A stretch of DNA of 64,000 nt, taken from positions 620,001-684,000 of the forward strand of contig NZ_CCBB010000003.1 of the NCBI RefSeq assembly GCF_000613185.1. Reading direction: 5' to 3'. Of the stretch, positions 42,264 through 52,396 are shown in pieces. Below the pieces are notes generated by a model, which was given only the letters and a program-made list of their open reading frames with translations, had not been told where the DNA came from and did no database searches. Source of the stretch: Mycolicibacterium cosmeticum (GTDB lineage: Bacteria; Actinomycetota; Actinomycetes; Mycobacteriales; Mycobacteriaceae). Position numbers and translations under genes: made by a program. Numbering within the stretch: position 1 is the stretch's first letter; every line of letters begins with the position of its first letter.

Positions 42264-43703
42264 ATGAGCGCCCAAGACCGCGCCGTTGCCGACAAGGTCA
42301 GTCTGCCGACCCTGACCGCGATGGTCATCGGCTCGATGATCGGTTCCGGGGTATTCCTGCTGCCGCGCCGGTTCGGCGTCGAGACCGGGGTGCTCGGGGC
42401 GCTGATCGCCTGGGGCATCGCGGGCGCCGGAATGTTGATGCTGGCGTTCGTCTTCCAACGGTTGGCCACCCGCAAACCCGAGCTGGACGCCGGCATCTAC
42501 GCCTACGCCAAGGCGGGATTCGGCGACTACGTCGGTTTCAACTCGGCCTTCGGCTTCTGGGCGTCGGCCTGCGCGGGCAACACCTCGTACTGGGTGCTCA
42601 TCATGACCACCATCGGCGCGTTGTTCCCCGCACTGGGATCCGGCGACACCGTGCTGGCCGTCGTGCTCTCCTCGCTCGGGGTGTGGCTGTTCTGCTTCCT
42701 CATCCTGCGCGGGGTGAAGGAGGCCGCGGTCATCAACCGGATCGCGACCGTCGCCAAGGTCGTCCCGATCCTCACGTTCATCGTCATCGCGCTGATCGCC
42801 TTCGATGCCGACGTGTTCACCGGCAACTTCTGGGGCGGCGACGGCCACTACTCGCTGGCCTCGCTCTTCGACCAGGCCAAGGGCACGATGCTGATCACCG
42901 TATTCGTCTTCCTCGGCATCGAAGGGGCCAGCGTCTATTCGCGGTTCGCCCGCAAACGCGCCGACGTCGGCCGCGCCACCGTCATCGGATTCCTCTCCGT
43001 GCTCAGCGTTTTCATGCTCGTCACCCTGGTGTCCTACGGTGTGCTGAGTCAGCCGGACCTGGCCGCGGTGAATCAGCCGTCGATGGCGTCCGTACTGGAA
43101 TCCATCGTCGGACCGTGGGGTGCGGTCTTCATCAAGGCGGGCGTCATCCTCTCGGTGCTCGGCGCGTATCTGGCCTGGACGCTGATGGCCGCCGAAATCC
43201 TCTACATCCCGGCCAAGGCCGCCGACATGCCGAAGTTCTTGGCCCGCACCAATTCCAAGGGCGCACCCATCAGCGCCCTGGTGATGGCGGCCGGTCTGGT
43301 GCAACTGCTGCTCATCCTGCTGCTGTTCACCTCCGAGGCGCTGGACTTCATGCTCGATCTCACCGCGGCGCTGTCCCTGATCCCGTACCTGCTGGCCGCC
43401 GCCTACGCGCTGAAGCTGACGATCACCCGTGAAACCTACGGCGACCGAAGGTCATTGGTCCCCGACATGATCGTGGCCGCGCTGGCCACCACCTACACCC
43501 TGTTCCTGGTGTATGCCGCCGGGTGGGATCACCTGATGCTGTCCTGCCTTCTCTACGCGCCGGCCGCCCTGCTGTATGTGAAGGCGCGCCGGGAGCGTTC
43601 GCTGCCGGTGTTCCGTCCTGCCGAGGTGGGCCTGCTGGTGGTCATCGTGGCCGGGGCGGTCGCCGGGGTTTACGGGCTCGTCTCCGGGTCCATCCAGATC
43701 TGA
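42264..43703 (+). CDS. Basic amino acid antiporter, arginine/ornithine (ArcD-like, APC family)
   Basis: A 479-residue APC transporter with about 12 predicted membrane helices. It starts [27 protein letters not shown], where GSMIGSGVF is the substrate-binding loop of TM1. [19 protein letters not shown] and the later [19 protein letters not shown] are typical of arginine/ornithine and lysine exchangers. TAGATT (42233-42238) may be the -10. It is followed 11 bp later by arginine deiminase, so exchange of arginine for ornithine or citrulline is the natural reading. Confidence 0.88.
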   Translation: MSAQDRAVADKVSLPTLTAMVIGSMIGSGVFLLPRRFGVETGVLGALIAWGIAGAGMLMLAFVFQRLATRKPELDAGIYAYAKAGFGDYVGFNSAFGFWASACAGNTSYWVLIMTTIGALFPALGSGDTVLAVVLSSLGVWLFCFLILRGVKEAAVINRIATVAKVVPILTFIVIALIAFDADVFTGNFWGGDGHYSLASLFDQAKGTMLITVFVFLGIEGASVYSRFARKRADVGRATVIGFLSVLSVFMLVTLVSYGVLSQPDLAAVNQPSMASVLESIVGPWGAVFIKAGVILSVLGAYLAWTLMAAEILYIPAKAADMPKFLARTNSKGAPISALVMAAGLVQLLLILLLFTSEALDFMLDLTAALSLIPYLLAAAYALKLTITRETYGDRRSLVPDMIVAALATTYTLFLVYAAGWDHLMLSCLLYAPAALLYVKARRERSLPVFRPAEVGLLVVIVAGAVAGVYGLVSGSIQI

Positions 43704-43714
43704 AAGGACCAGTC

Positions 43715-44977
43715 ATGACGCGACCTTCCGAGCCGCCTTCGGCCGCTTACGGGGTGCACTCCGAGGTGGGCACCCTGCGCAAGGTGCTGGTGTGCTCGCC
43801 GGGCCTGGCGCATGAGCGCCTGACCCCGACCAACTGCGACGACCTGCTCTTCGACGATGTGCTGTGGGTGCAGAACGCCCGCCGCGACCATTTCGACTTC
43901 ATGGACAAGATGCGCGACCGCGGCGTGGAAGTCGTTGAGCTGCACAACCTGCTGACCGAAACCATGGAGATCGACGAGGCCAGGACCTGGCTGCTGGACC
44001 GCAAGATCGTCGCCAACGAGGTCGGGCTGGGCCTGGTGGACGACACCAGGGACTTCCTGGATTCGCTGCAACCGCGCCGGTTGTCGGAGCTGCTCATCGG
44101 TGGCATGTCCATCCGCGATCTGCCGGCCGAGGTGCGGACCGGATACCGCACGTTGGCCAGGGAGGACAGTGGTGTCACCGAATACCTGATGCCGCCGCTG
44201 CCCAACACCCTCTACACCCGCGACACCACCTGCTGGATCTACGGCGGACTGACGCTCAACCCGTTGTTCTGGCCGGCGCGGCACGACGAGACGCTGCTGA
44301 TGAAGGCCATCTATCGGTTCCACCCCGACTATGTCGGTTCGACGGTGTGGTGGGGAGATCCCGAGAAGAGCTGGGGGCTGGCCACTCTCGAAGGGGGTGA
44401 CGTGCTCATCCCCGGTAACGGCGTCGTGCTGATCGGGATGAGCGAGCGCTCGTCTCGGCAGGCCATCACCCAGGTGGCCGCGGCGTTGTTCGCCGCCGGC
44501 GCGGCCGAGAAGGTGATCGTCGCCGGCATGCCCAAGCTTCGCTCGGCCATGCACCTGGACACCGTCTTCACCTTCGCCGACCGTGACGTCGTCACGGTCT
44601 ATCCCGGCATCGTCGACGGCATCGCCCCGTTCACGCTGTTACCGGCCGACCGCCCGGGCGTCGGTGTGGAGGTGATCGAGGAGACCAAACCGTTCATCGA
44701 AGTGGTCGCCGCGGCGCTGGGGCTCGCCGAGCTGCGGGTGGTGGAGACCGGTGGTACCCGGTACGACTCGGAGCGACAACAGTGGGACAGCGGTAACAAC
44801 CTGGTCGCCGTCGAGCCCGGCGTCGTCTTCGCGTACGACCGCAACACCCACACCAACGCGTTGCTGCGCAAGGCCGGGGTCGAGGTGATCACGATCGTCG
44901 GCGCCGAGCTGGGACGGGGCCGCGGTGGTGGTCATTGCATGACATGCCCGATCATCCGCGACCCGATCGATTACTAG
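43715..44977 (+). CDS. arcA: Arginine deiminase
   Basis: A 420-residue hydrolase that converts arginine to citrulline and ammonia. The guanidine-handling motifs are visible: [19 protein letters not shown] near the N-terminus, [33 protein letters not shown] and the C-terminal [17 protein letters not shown] with the nucleophile Cys408. The ATG follows AAAGGACC, 11 bp after the antiporter. No ornithine carbamoyltransferase or carbamate kinase gene lies nearby, so the ATP-yielding pathway is not complete here. Its stop codon is the first three bases of a KstR-type site. Confidence 0.95.
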   Translation: MTRPSEPPSAAYGVHSEVGTLRKVLVCSPGLAHERLTPTNCDDLLFDDVLWVQNARRDHFDFMDKMRDRGVEVVELHNLLTETMEIDEARTWLLDRKIVANEVGLGLVDDTRDFLDSLQPRRLSELLIGGMSIRDLPAEVRTGYRTLAREDSGVTEYLMPPLPNTLYTRDTTCWIYGGLTLNPLFWPARHDETLLMKAIYRFHPDYVGSTVWWGDPEKSWGLATLEGGDVLIPGNGVVLIGMSERSSRQAITQVAAALFAAGAAEKVIVAGMPKLRSAMHLDTVFTFADRDVVTVYPGIVDGIAPFTLLPADRPGVGVEVIEETKPFIEVVAAALGLAELRVVETGGTRYDSERQQWDSGNNLVAVEPGVVFAYDRNTHTNALLRKAGVEVITIVGAELGRGRGGGHCMTCPIIRDPIDY

Positions 44978-44988
44978 AACACGTTTCA
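44975..44988. promoter_or_regulatory. KstR-type operator upstream of the mycofactocin-coupled SDR
   Basis: TAGAACACGTTTCA matches the KstR core TNNAACNNGTTNNA at all fixed positions. KstR is the TetR-family repressor of mycobacterial sterol catabolism. The site covers the -35 position of a promoter whose -10 is TAGCCT (44999-45004), so binding would block transcription of the SDR gene. It begins at the arcA stop codon. Confidence 0.7.
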
Positions 44989-45001
44989 GTCTGGCTGCTA
45001 G

Positions 45002-45886
<885 letters not shown>

Positions 45887-45890
45887 CGGG

Positions 45891-47093
45891 TCACCGTCCG
45901 GCCAGGACCGCCGCGAATTGTGCCACCGCCCACTCGATTTCCTCGGCGGTGATGACCAGGGGCGGGGCGAACCGCAGTGTGTGGCCGTGGGTGTCCTTGA
46001 CCAGCACCCCACGCTCGGCCAGCCGCACACTGATCTGCTTGCCGGTGCCCAGTCGCGGATCGATGTCCACGCCGGCCCACAATCCCTTGCCGCGCACCGC
46101 CAGTACCCCCGCGCCGCACAACTCCGCCAGCCGGGTGTGCAGCAGTGCGCCCAATTCCGCTGAGCGCGCCTGATATTCGCCCCGTTCGAGCATCGCGACC
46201 ACCGTCGAGCCGACGGCCGCGGCCAGCGGGTTGCCGCCGAAGGTCGAGCCGTGCTCGCCGGGATGCAACACACCCAGGATCTCCTCGTCGGCCACCACCG
46301 CCGACACCGGCACCACGCCGCCGCCCAGCGCCTTGCCCAGCAGATACATGTCGGGCACCACGTCCCAGTGGTCGCAGGCGAAGGTGCGCCCGGTCCGGGC
46401 CAGCCCGGACTGGATCTCGTCCGCGATCATCAGCACGTTGCGTTCGGTGCACAGGGCCCGCACCCCGGGCAGGAAATCGTCGGGCGGCACGATGATCCCG
46501 GCCTCGCCCTGGATGGGCTCGAGCAGCACGGCGACGGTGTTCTCGTCGATCGCGGCGGCCACCGCGCCGGCGTCGCCGAACGGCACCGACCGGAAGCCGG
46601 GGGTGAACGGGCCGAACCCGCTGCGGGCGGTGTCATCGTCGGAGAAGCTGACGATGGTGGTGGTGCGGCCGTGGAAGTTGTTCTGCGCCACCACGATATT
46701 GGCCCGACCGGCCGGCACGCCCTTGGCGTCGGTGCCCCACTTGCGGGCCACCTTGATACCGCTTTCCACCGCCTCGGCGCCGGTGTTCATCGGCAGCACC
46801 ATCTCCTTGCCGCACATCCGGGCCAGTGCCGCGCAGAACGGGCCCAGCCGGTCGGAATGGAACGCCCGGCTGACCAGGGTGACCGTGTCCAGCTGGGCGT
46901 GTGCGACGGCGGTGATCTCCGGGTTGCGGTGGCCGAAGTTGACCGCGGAATACGCGGCCAGGCAGTCCAGATAGCGCCGGCCCGCCACGTCGGTGATCCA
47001 CACACCGTCGGCCGATGCCGCCACCACCGGCAGCGGGGCGTAGTTGCGCGCGACATGGCGCTCGTCGATCGTCATGTGCTCCAGCACCGTCAT
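45891..47093 (-). CDS. rocD: Ornithine--oxo-acid aminotransferase
   Basis: A 400-residue class III PLP aminotransferase that converts ornithine to glutamate-5-semialdehyde. It has YLDCLAAYSAVNFGHRNPEI, NTGAEAVESGIKVARKWG, the PLP-aspartate region LMIADEIQSGLARTG and the Schiff-base Lys in LLGKALGGG. In M. tuberculosis this gene is broken into rocD1 and rocD2; here it is intact. The ATG overlaps the ddaH-like stop by 4 bp, so the two are coupled. Its stop is 4 bp from the convergent SDR stop. Confidence 0.94.
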   Translation of the reverse strand: MTVLEHMTIDERHVARNYAPLPVVAASADGVWITDVAGRRYLDCLAAYSAVNFGHRNPEITAVAHAQLDTVTLVSRAFHSDRLGPFCAALARMCGKEMVLPMNTGAEAVESGIKVARKWGTDAKGVPAGRANIVVAQNNFHGRTTTIVSFSDDDTARSGFGPFTPGFRSVPFGDAGAVAAAIDENTVAVLLEPIQGEAGIIVPPDDFLPGVRALCTERNVLMIADEIQSGLARTGRTFACDHWDVVPDMYLLGKALGGGVVPVSAVVADEEILGVLHPGEHGSTFGGNPLAAAVGSTVVAMLERGEYQARSAELGALLHTRLAELCGAGVLAVRGKGLWAGVDIDPRLGTGKQISVRLAERGVLVKDTHGHTLRFAPPLVITAEEIEWAVAQFAAVLAGR

Positions 47094-47935
47094 GAGAACA
47101 CCTCCAGTGTGCAGCATTTGACGGACCCGCCGCCCTTGAGCAGTTCGGACAGGTCCACCCCGATCGGTTCGAAACCGGCGGCCGACAACTGGTCGGCGAA
47201 GCCGGTGGCCGCGGCCGGGTGCACCACGTGGCGCCCGTCGGAAACGGCGTTGAGGCCCAACACGTAGGCGTCGGAGCTGCCGACCAGGATGGCGTCCGGG
47301 AAGAGTCGCTCCAGCGTGGCGCGGGCGGCGTCGCTGAACGCCGGCGGATAGTAGGCGATGAGGTCGTCGGTGAGTGCGGTCAGCGCGGTGTCGAGGTGGT
47401 AGAAGCGCGGATCGACCAGTTCCAGGCCGACCACCGGCATCCCGGTGATCGTCGCGATCTCGTCGTGCGCCCGCACGTCGGTGCGAAATCCGTAACCGGC
47501 CAGGATCTTCGAGCCGATGACCAGCAGATCGCCCTGGCCCTCGTTGACGTGCCGGGTCTGGACCGGGCGGTGCCCCTGGTCGGCCATCCAGGCGGCGTAG
47601 GCCGCGGCCTCACCGGCTCGCTGCGGGTAGGCGAACCGGGCGACGATGGCCTGGCCGCCGACGATCAGCCCGCCGTTGGCCGCGTAGACCATATCGGGCA
47701 GACCCTGCTGCGGGTCGACCAGATCGACGGTGTGGCCCAGGTCGAGGTAGACACGGCGCAGGTTTTCCCACTGCTCGACGGCCCGTGCGGCGTCCACCGC
47801 CGTCGAGGTGTCCATCCACGGATTGATGGCGTACTCGACGGCGAAATGCGTTGGTGCCGTCATGGCGTAGTGGCGGGTGCGGGCGGAGCGGGTCGGGGGC
47901 AGGACGGAGTGGCTGGCGACCTCGGAAATCGTCAT
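47090..47935 (-). CDS. Dimethylargininase-like amidinohydrolase (Rv2323c-like)
   Basis: A 281-residue protein of the guanidino-group-modifying (DDAH/amidinotransferase) superfamily. It has HFAVEYAINPWMD, MVYAANGGLIVGG, the catalytic His in DPRFYHLDTALTAL and a C-terminal nucleophile Cys in GGGSVKCCTLEVF. DDAH hydrolyses methylarginines to citrulline, while relatives act on arginine to give ornithine; the sequence does not decide. It is cotranscribed with rocD and divergent from an Lrp/AsnC gene, the arrangement of Rv2321c-Rv2324 in M. tuberculosis, which is at a different genome position there. Confidence 0.88.
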   Translation of the reverse strand: MTISEVASHSVLPPTRSARTRHYAMTAPTHFAVEYAINPWMDTSTAVDAARAVEQWENLRRVYLDLGHTVDLVDPQQGLPDMVYAANGGLIVGGQAIVARFAYPQRAGEAAAYAAWMADQGHRPVQTRHVNEGQGDLLVIGSKILAGYGFRTDVRAHDEIATITGMPVVGLELVDPRFYHLDTALTALTDDLIAYYPPAFSDAARATLERLFPDAILVGSSDAYVLGLNAVSDGRHVVHPAAATGFADQLSAAGFEPIGVDLSELLKGGGSVKCCTLEVFS

Positions 47936-47957
47936 GGATCAACGGTATGCGGAGGGT

Positions 47958-47967
47958 ATTGTGCAAT
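47958..47967. promoter_or_regulatory. Candidate Lrp/AsnC site between ddaH-like and lrp-like genes
   Basis: ATTG-TG-CAAT is a short palindrome in the AT-richer 113-bp divergent gap. TTGCGTGA occurs twice further on (near 47980 and 48033). Lrp-type regulators often bind such arrays; the assignment is inference. Confidence 0.4.
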
Positions 47968-48048
47968 CAATCGCTATCCGTTGCGTGATAAACGGTGATC
48001 TATTGTTACGAATGGCCGAAATCGGCAATCTGTTGCGTGAGGAGCGGT

Positions 48049-48495
48049 ATGGACCGTCTGGACGAGACCGATGAGCGGATCCTGGCCGAGCTGACCGACA
48101 ATGCCCGCGCCACCTTCGCCGAGATCGGGGAGCGGGTCAATCTGTCGGCGCCGGCGGTGAAGCGGCGGGTGGACCGGCTGCTCGACCACGGGGTGATCCG
48201 CGGGTTCACCACCGTCGTCGACCGCAACGCGCTGGGCTGGGGCACCGAGGCCTATGTGCAGGTTTACTGCCACGGCACCATCGCGCCCGCCGAGCTGCGC
48301 CGGGCCTGGATCGACATCCCCGAGGTGGTCAGCGCGGCGACGGTGACGGGCACCTCGGACGCCATCCTGCACGTGCTGGCGCGCGATATGCGGCACCTGG
48401 AGGAGGCCCTGGAACGCATCAGGGCCAGTGCGGACATCGAACGCAGCGAGAGCATCGTGGTGCTGTCCAACATCATCGAACGTGCCCGGTCCTGA
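48049..48495 (+). CDS. Lrp/AsnC-family transcriptional regulator (Rv2324-like)
   Basis: A 148-residue amino-acid-responsive regulator. The N-terminal HTH is MDRLDETDERILAELTDNARATFAEIGERVNLSAPAVKRRVDRLLDHGVI. The C-terminal RAM/AsnC ligand domain has AYVQVYCHG and TVTGTSDAILHVLARD. The ATG at 48049 follows GAGGAG. It probably controls the divergent ddaH-like/rocD unit in response to arginine or ornithine (inference from context). Confidence 0.92.
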   Translation: MDRLDETDERILAELTDNARATFAEIGERVNLSAPAVKRRVDRLLDHGVIRGFTTVVDRNALGWGTEAYVQVYCHGTIAPAELRRAWIDIPEVVSAATVTGTSDAILHVLARDMRHLEEALERIRASADIERSESIVVLSNIIERARS

Positions 48496-48540
48496 GCAGT
48501 ACCGATGGGGTAGGCAGGCCGGGGGAGCCTGTCATCGTGT

Positions 48541-49731
48541 ATGAAGACCCACGTGACAAATAATGGTGGAATCGTCATTGTCGGTGGTGGACTGGCCGCG
48601 GCCCGCACCGCCGAGCAATTGCGGCGCGCCGAATACAGCGGACCGATCACCATCGTCAGCGACGAGACGCACCTGCCGTACGACCGGCCGCCGCTGTCAA
48701 AGGAGGTGCTGCGCAATCCCGAGCACGACGTCGTGCTCAAGCCGCAGGAGTTCTACGACGAGAACGACATCACCCTGCGGCTGGGCTCGGCGGCGACGTC
48801 GGTCGACACCACCGCACAGACGGTGACGCTGGCCGACGGCTTGGTGATCGGCTACGACGAGCTGGTGATCGCCACAGGTCTTGTGCCCAAACGGATTCCG
48901 TCATTTCCCGACCTGGAGGGCATCAGGGTTCTGCGCTCCATCGACGAGAGCGCGGCGCTGCGTGCCCACGCGGCCACGGCACGGCGGGCGGTGATCGTCG
49001 GCGCCGGGTTCATCGGCTGCGAGGTGGCCGCCAGCCTGCATCAGCTCGGGGTGGACGTGGTGATCGTCGAGCCGCAGCCCACCCCACTGGCATCGGTGCT
49101 CGGTGAGCAGATCGGCGCGCTGGTGACCCGGCTGCACGAGGCCGAGGGCGTCCGGGTGCGCTGCGGTGTCGGGGTGGCGTCGGTGGTCGGCACCGACACG
49201 GTGGAGAAGGTGGTGCTGTCCGACGGCACCGAGCTCGACGCCGACCTGGTGGTCGTCGGCATCGGGTCGCATCCGGTCACCGGGTGGCTGGACGGTAGCG
49301 GTATCGAGGTCGACAACGGCGTGGTGTGCGACGGCTCCGGCCGGGCCAGCGCCCCGCACGTGTGGGCCATCGGTGATGTGGCGTCCTGGCGCACCGAAGT
49401 GGGACACCAAGTGCGCGTTGAACATTGGAGCAACGTCGCCGAGCAGGCCCGCGCCCTGGTGCCTGCGCTGCTCGGCCAGGAGGCCGCTTCCACGCTGACC
49501 ACGGTGCCGTACTTCTGGAGCGACCAGTACGACGTGAAGATCCAGTGTCTCGGTGAACCGGCCGCCGGTGACACCGTGCACATCGTGGAGGACGACGGCC
49601 GCAAGTTCCTGGCCTACTACGAGCGTGACGGGGTGCTGACCGCGGTGGTCGGCGGCGGGATGCCCGGCAAGGTGATGAAGGCGCGCGGCAAGATCGCCGC
49701 CGCGGCGCCGATCACCGACGTTCTCCCGTGA
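48541..49731 (+). CDS. NAD(P)/FAD-dependent ferredoxin reductase-like oxidoreductase (Rv0688-like)
   Basis: A 396-residue flavoprotein of the rubredoxin/ferredoxin reductase type. It has the FAD-binding IVIVGGGLAAARTAEQL, LPYDRPPLSKE, the NAD(P) motif VIVGAGFIGCEVAASL, the second FAD motif APHVWAIGDVA and the C-terminal VPYFWSDQYDVKIQCLG, typical of ferredoxin reductases of P450 and dioxygenase systems. No ferredoxin gene is beside it. It keeps the Rv0688 position just before the mycofactocin locus; a link to mycofactocin recycling is a guess. Its stop overlaps a 23-bp hairpin. Confidence 0.9.
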   Translation: MKTHVTNNGGIVIVGGGLAAARTAEQLRRAEYSGPITIVSDETHLPYDRPPLSKEVLRNPEHDVVLKPQEFYDENDITLRLGSAATSVDTTAQTVTLADGLVIGYDELVIATGLVPKRIPSFPDLEGIRVLRSIDESAALRAHAATARRAVIVGAGFIGCEVAASLHQLGVDVVIVEPQPTPLASVLGEQIGALVTRLHEAEGVRVRCGVGVASVVGTDTVEKVVLSDGTELDADLVVVGIGSHPVTGWLDGSGIEVDNGVVCDGSGRASAPHVWAIGDVASWRTEVGHQVRVEHWSNVAEQARALVPALLGQEAASTLTTVPYFWSDQYDVKIQCLGEPAAGDTVHIVEDDGRKFLAYYERDGVLTAVVGGGMPGKVMKARGKIAAAAPITDVLP

Positions 49732-49778
49732 TTTGTGGAGCCGCACCCGTAACCATTACGGGTGCGGCTCCACAAATC
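49730..49778. terminator. Bidirectional 23-bp perfect hairpin
   Basis: Arms 49730-49752 and 49756-49778 are perfectly complementary with a 3-nt loop. The left arm begins inside the stop codon of the flavoprotein gene, and the right arm ends 4 bp before the stop of the convergent VOC gene. It should terminate both. Confidence 0.9.
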
Positions 49779-49782
49779 GCTG

Positions 49783-51048
49783 TCAGTGCTCGCCGAGGTA
49801 GAACCGCGCGCCCTGGTCGTCGGTGCACAGCGCCGACTTCCCGTAGGCCTGTACCGACGGTTCCTGGATGACGGTGCCGCCGGCTTCGCGCACCCGTGTC
49901 ACGGCCGCATCGATATCGGCGACGGTCCACATCGGCACGGTCCGCGCGACCCGCGCCCCGCCGGCGGCGCCGGCCATCGGATGGGTGTGCAGCACCCCCC
50001 ACCCGTCCTCGACCCGGCCCGGTTCGAATGCCCAGTTCAGGACCCGGCCGTAGAACGCCTTGAACACAGCCGAATCCGGCACCTCGTAGGTGAGGTAGGA
50101 CAGTTCGCCCGGTCCGGTGCCGTTGAGCGCGGGCCGCGGAGTGCCTGCGGTGTCGCGGTACACCGCGAACGGGGTGCCCGCCGGGTCGGTGGCGTCGAGC
50201 ACCGTGCCGAACTCGCGGTCCTGCGGCTGCCCGACCGTGCCGCCGGCGGCCAGGATCGACTGCCTTGCCGCGTCCAGATCGTCGACGGCGTAGCAGCAGA
50301 ACAGCGTGCTGGGGCCCGGTGTTTCGTGGATGCCCATCGACAAGCCGGTGCCGGCGACGTGGTGGCCTTCGTAGCTCCAGCCCAGCACGTGGGCGTAGAA
50401 CGCGGCGGCGCGGGCGGCGTCCGGGGTGTTCACCGAGACGTAGCCGACGTCGCCGTGCCGGATGGTCACCGCGGCGCCGGTGCGCGGGCCGGCCAGCATC
50501 CAGCGATGCCCGAACGGGTCGACGATCGCGGCGTTACGCGAGCCGTGCTCCTCGTACGGTTCGCGCTGCACCCGTGCGCCCCGGGCGCGGGCCCGCCCCA
50601 GCGTGGCGTCGGTGTCGGCCACCTGCAGCAGCAGGCTCACCGAAACCGACTGTGCCGCAGGGGCTCGCAGACCCAGATCGGGATACTCGTCGGCCAGGTA
50701 GACCGTCGCGCCGGCCACCGACAGCTCGGCATGCCCGATCCGGCCGTCGGCCATGACCACCGGTGCGCCCACCAGCTCGGCGCCCAGTGCCCCGGCATAC
50801 CAGTCCAGCGCCGCCCGGGCGTCGGTGACCGCGAGGTAGGGGATCACCAAGCCGGTGCCGGGTGGGGAGGGCTCGGCCAGTTCGGCAAGCAGGGAATCGG
50901 TTCCGCTCATCTCAACTCCTTCGGCGCCCGGGGGTAGGGACAGGGCGGCAACCAGGCGGGCGCGCAGCCGGGCCGCGAAGGCGGGGTCGGGTGTGACGGG
51001 CAGGTCGTCGCCGTGGAGCGCGGTCAGCGGATCGCGGCTGTTGTTCAT
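49783..51048 (-). CDS. Triple VOC/glyoxalase-domain protein
   Basis: A 421-residue protein with three tandem vicinal-oxygen-chelate domains. Domain 1 runs from VIPYLAVTDARAALDWYAGALG to DPFGHRWMLA (about 65-190). Domain 2 starts YVSVNTPDAARAAAFYAHVLGW and ends DPAGTPFAVYRD (about 200-305). Domain 3 starts YLTYEVPDSAVFKAFYGRVLNW and ends DDQGARFYLGEH. The N-terminal 55 residues (LHGDDLPVTPDPAFAARLRARLVAAL) precede the domains. VOC proteins include glyoxalases, dioxygenases and drug-binding resistance proteins. The ATG overlaps the ECF sigma stop by 4 bp, so the sigma factor and this gene are translated together. Activity unknown. Confidence 0.88.
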   Translation of the reverse strand: MNNSRDPLTALHGDDLPVTPDPAFAARLRARLVAALSLPPGAEGVEMSGTDSLLAELAEPSPPGTGLVIPYLAVTDARAALDWYAGALGAELVGAPVVMADGRIGHAELSVAGATVYLADEYPDLGLRAPAAQSVSVSLLLQVADTDATLGRARARGARVQREPYEEHGSRNAAIVDPFGHRWMLAGPRTGAAVTIRHGDVGYVSVNTPDAARAAAFYAHVLGWSYEGHHVAGTGLSMGIHETPGPSTLFCCYAVDDLDAARQSILAAGGTVGQPQDREFGTVLDATDPAGTPFAVYRDTAGTPRPALNGTGPGELSYLTYEVPDSAVFKAFYGRVLNWAFEPGRVEDGWGVLHTHPMAGAAGGARVARTVPMWTVADIDAAVTRVREAGGTVIQEPSVQAYGKSALCTDDQGARFYLGEH

Positions 51049-51545
51049 GGCGTGCCTCCCTCCGGGTAGTTCGATCTGAAGGCGCGGCGGGCCCGCACCA
51101 GCAGGGCTTCGGTGGCGTGCACGGTGCGCCCGATCAGTTCGGCGCACTCGGGTACGGATCGGTCGTCCAGGTAGCGCAGTGCCAGCACGGTGCGGTGCTG
51201 CTCGGGCAGCCGGGCCAGAACGGCCTCGGCGACGATGCGGTCCAGCTCGGCGTCCCAGTCGTCCACCGGGTCAACCGGTTCTGGCACGTCACCGACGGGG
51301 ACGGCGAAGCGGCGCCGATAATGGTCGGCCAGTTTGTGCCGGGCCACCCCGATCAGCCACGGCACGCTCACCGGCGGCGGTGCCGGTTTTCGGGCGGCAT
51401 CCATCGCCGCCAGGAACGTCTCCGAGGTCAGATCCTCGGCGGTGCCGCGGTCACCGCAACGCCGGACGAAGTACCCGTATACGACGGGCAGTGCCTCGTC
51501 GTACAGCGTCAACAACGCCCGGGCGGCGTCAGTTTGGGCGCTCAC
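51045..51545 (-). CDS. ECF-type RNA polymerase sigma factor
   Basis: A 166-residue extracytoplasmic-function sigma factor. Region 2 has LYDEALPVVYGYFVRRCGDRGTAEDLTSETFLAAM and VPWLIGVARHKLADHYRR. Region 4 has LPEQHRTVLALRYLDDRSVPECAELIGRTVHATEALLVRARRAFR. GTG start preceded by GATGAGG. No anti-sigma gene is adjacent; instead a triple VOC gene is coupled to it. It lies 58 bp downstream of mftR in the same direction, so it may be cotranscribed with the mycofactocin repressor. The regulon is unknown. Confidence 0.9.
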   Translation of the reverse strand: MSAQTDAARALLTLYDEALPVVYGYFVRRCGDRGTAEDLTSETFLAAMDAARKPAPPPVSVPWLIGVARHKLADHYRRRFAVPVGDVPEPVDPVDDWDAELDRIVAEAVLARLPEQHRTVLALRYLDDRSVPECAELIGRTVHATEALLVRARRAFRSNYPEGGTP

Positions 51546-51603
51546 ACCCTCATCGTCGTCGCGGCGGCCCGAACTCCGACGGGGTTGGCCGAACTTTTTT
51601 CGA

Positions 51604-52194
51604 TCAGCCCCGCGGGTCGAGCGTGCGCAGGCCGTGGCCCACCACGTCGAACGCGTCGCCCAGCGCGTCGGCCAGCGACACCGATTCGTCGGCCAGCCAC
51701 TGTTCGTAGGCCGTCAGCGCCACCCCCAGTGCCGTCCAGGCCACCGTCTGCGGTACCAGGTCGGCCGGCTTGCGGCCCAGCCGGCGTGCCACGAACGCCG
51801 CGATCACCTCGCGCCACCCGGCGTACATCGTCATCGAATACGCCTGCAGCGCATCGGTCTCCAGGATGACACGCATGCGCTGCCGATGCTGTGGCATCTC
51901 TTCGGCGCCGAAGTCGTTGAAGGTCAACAGCGCCGAGCGCAGTGCGGCGTCCAGCGGCACCTCCTCGGGCACGGCGTTGAGCACGTCGCGCAGGTCCTGC
52001 AGGTGCGCGTCGAAGTCCGCCCAGGGAATGGCGTTCTTGGAGGAGAAGTAGCGGAACAGGGTGCGCCGCGAGATGCCGGCGGCGGCGGCGACGTCGTCGA
52101 CGCTGACGTCGTCGAAACCGCGGGTCGCGAACAGTTCCAGGGCCACACCGCTGATGTGGCCCTGGGTGGTGGAAGGGCGGCGTCCCACGCTCAT
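51604..52194 (-). CDS. mftR: Mycofactocin system transcriptional regulator MftR
   Basis: A 196-residue TetR-family repressor at the standard MftR position, divergent from mftA. The HTH reads [44 protein letters not shown]. The C-terminal half ([45 protein letters not shown]) is the MftR-specific ligand domain. MftR is reported to repress mft genes and to respond to long-chain acyl-CoA. ATG start at 52194. A candidate operator in the 104-bp divergent gap is described separately. Confidence 0.94.
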   Translation of the reverse strand: MSVGRRPSTTQGHISGVALELFATRGFDDVSVDDVAAAAGISRRTLFRYFSSKNAIPWADFDAHLQDLRDVLNAVPEEVPLDAALRSALLTFNDFGAEEMPQHRQRMRVILETDALQAYSMTMYAGWREVIAAFVARRLGRKPADLVPQTVAWTALGVALTAYEQWLADESVSLADALGDAFDVVGHGLRTLDPRG

Positions 52195-52298
52195 CGATCA
52201 GACCCTTCCATTTCGGCACTCGATGCCATATTGTGTGCGGCGTGGGTCACAGTCGTGGGACCCCGCGATCACTCTCACGGTAACGAAAGGGGCAGTCC
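52195..52298. promoter_or_regulatory. mftR-mftA divergent promoter region
   Basis: A plausible mftA promoter is TTCCAT (52206-52211), a 17-bp spacer and TATTGT (52229-52234). An imperfect palindrome TCGTGGG-AC-CCCGCGA (52253-52268) lies just past the expected start and could be an MftR operator. AAAGGGG near 52286 is the mftA ribosome site. All three are readings by eye. Confidence 0.45.
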
Positions 52299-52394
52299 AT
52301 GGAACCCAATCAGCACGTTGCGTCCGACACCGATCTGGTCACCGAGTCTCTCGTCGAAGAGGTCTCGATCGACGGGATGTGCGGGGTCTACTGA
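52299..52394 (+). CDS. mftA: Mycofactocin precursor peptide
   Basis: A 31-residue ribosomal peptide whose C-terminal Val-Tyr is decarboxylated, cross-linked and cut to form the redox cofactor mycofactocin. It ends in the invariant IDGMCGVY and has the leader-type [10 protein letters not shown] that binds MftB. It is too short for most gene callers. ATG at 52299 with AAAGGGG upstream; mftB starts 2 bp after the stop. Confidence 0.97.
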   Translation: MEPNQHVASDTDLVTESLVEEVSIDGMCGVY

Positions 52395-52396
52395 CC

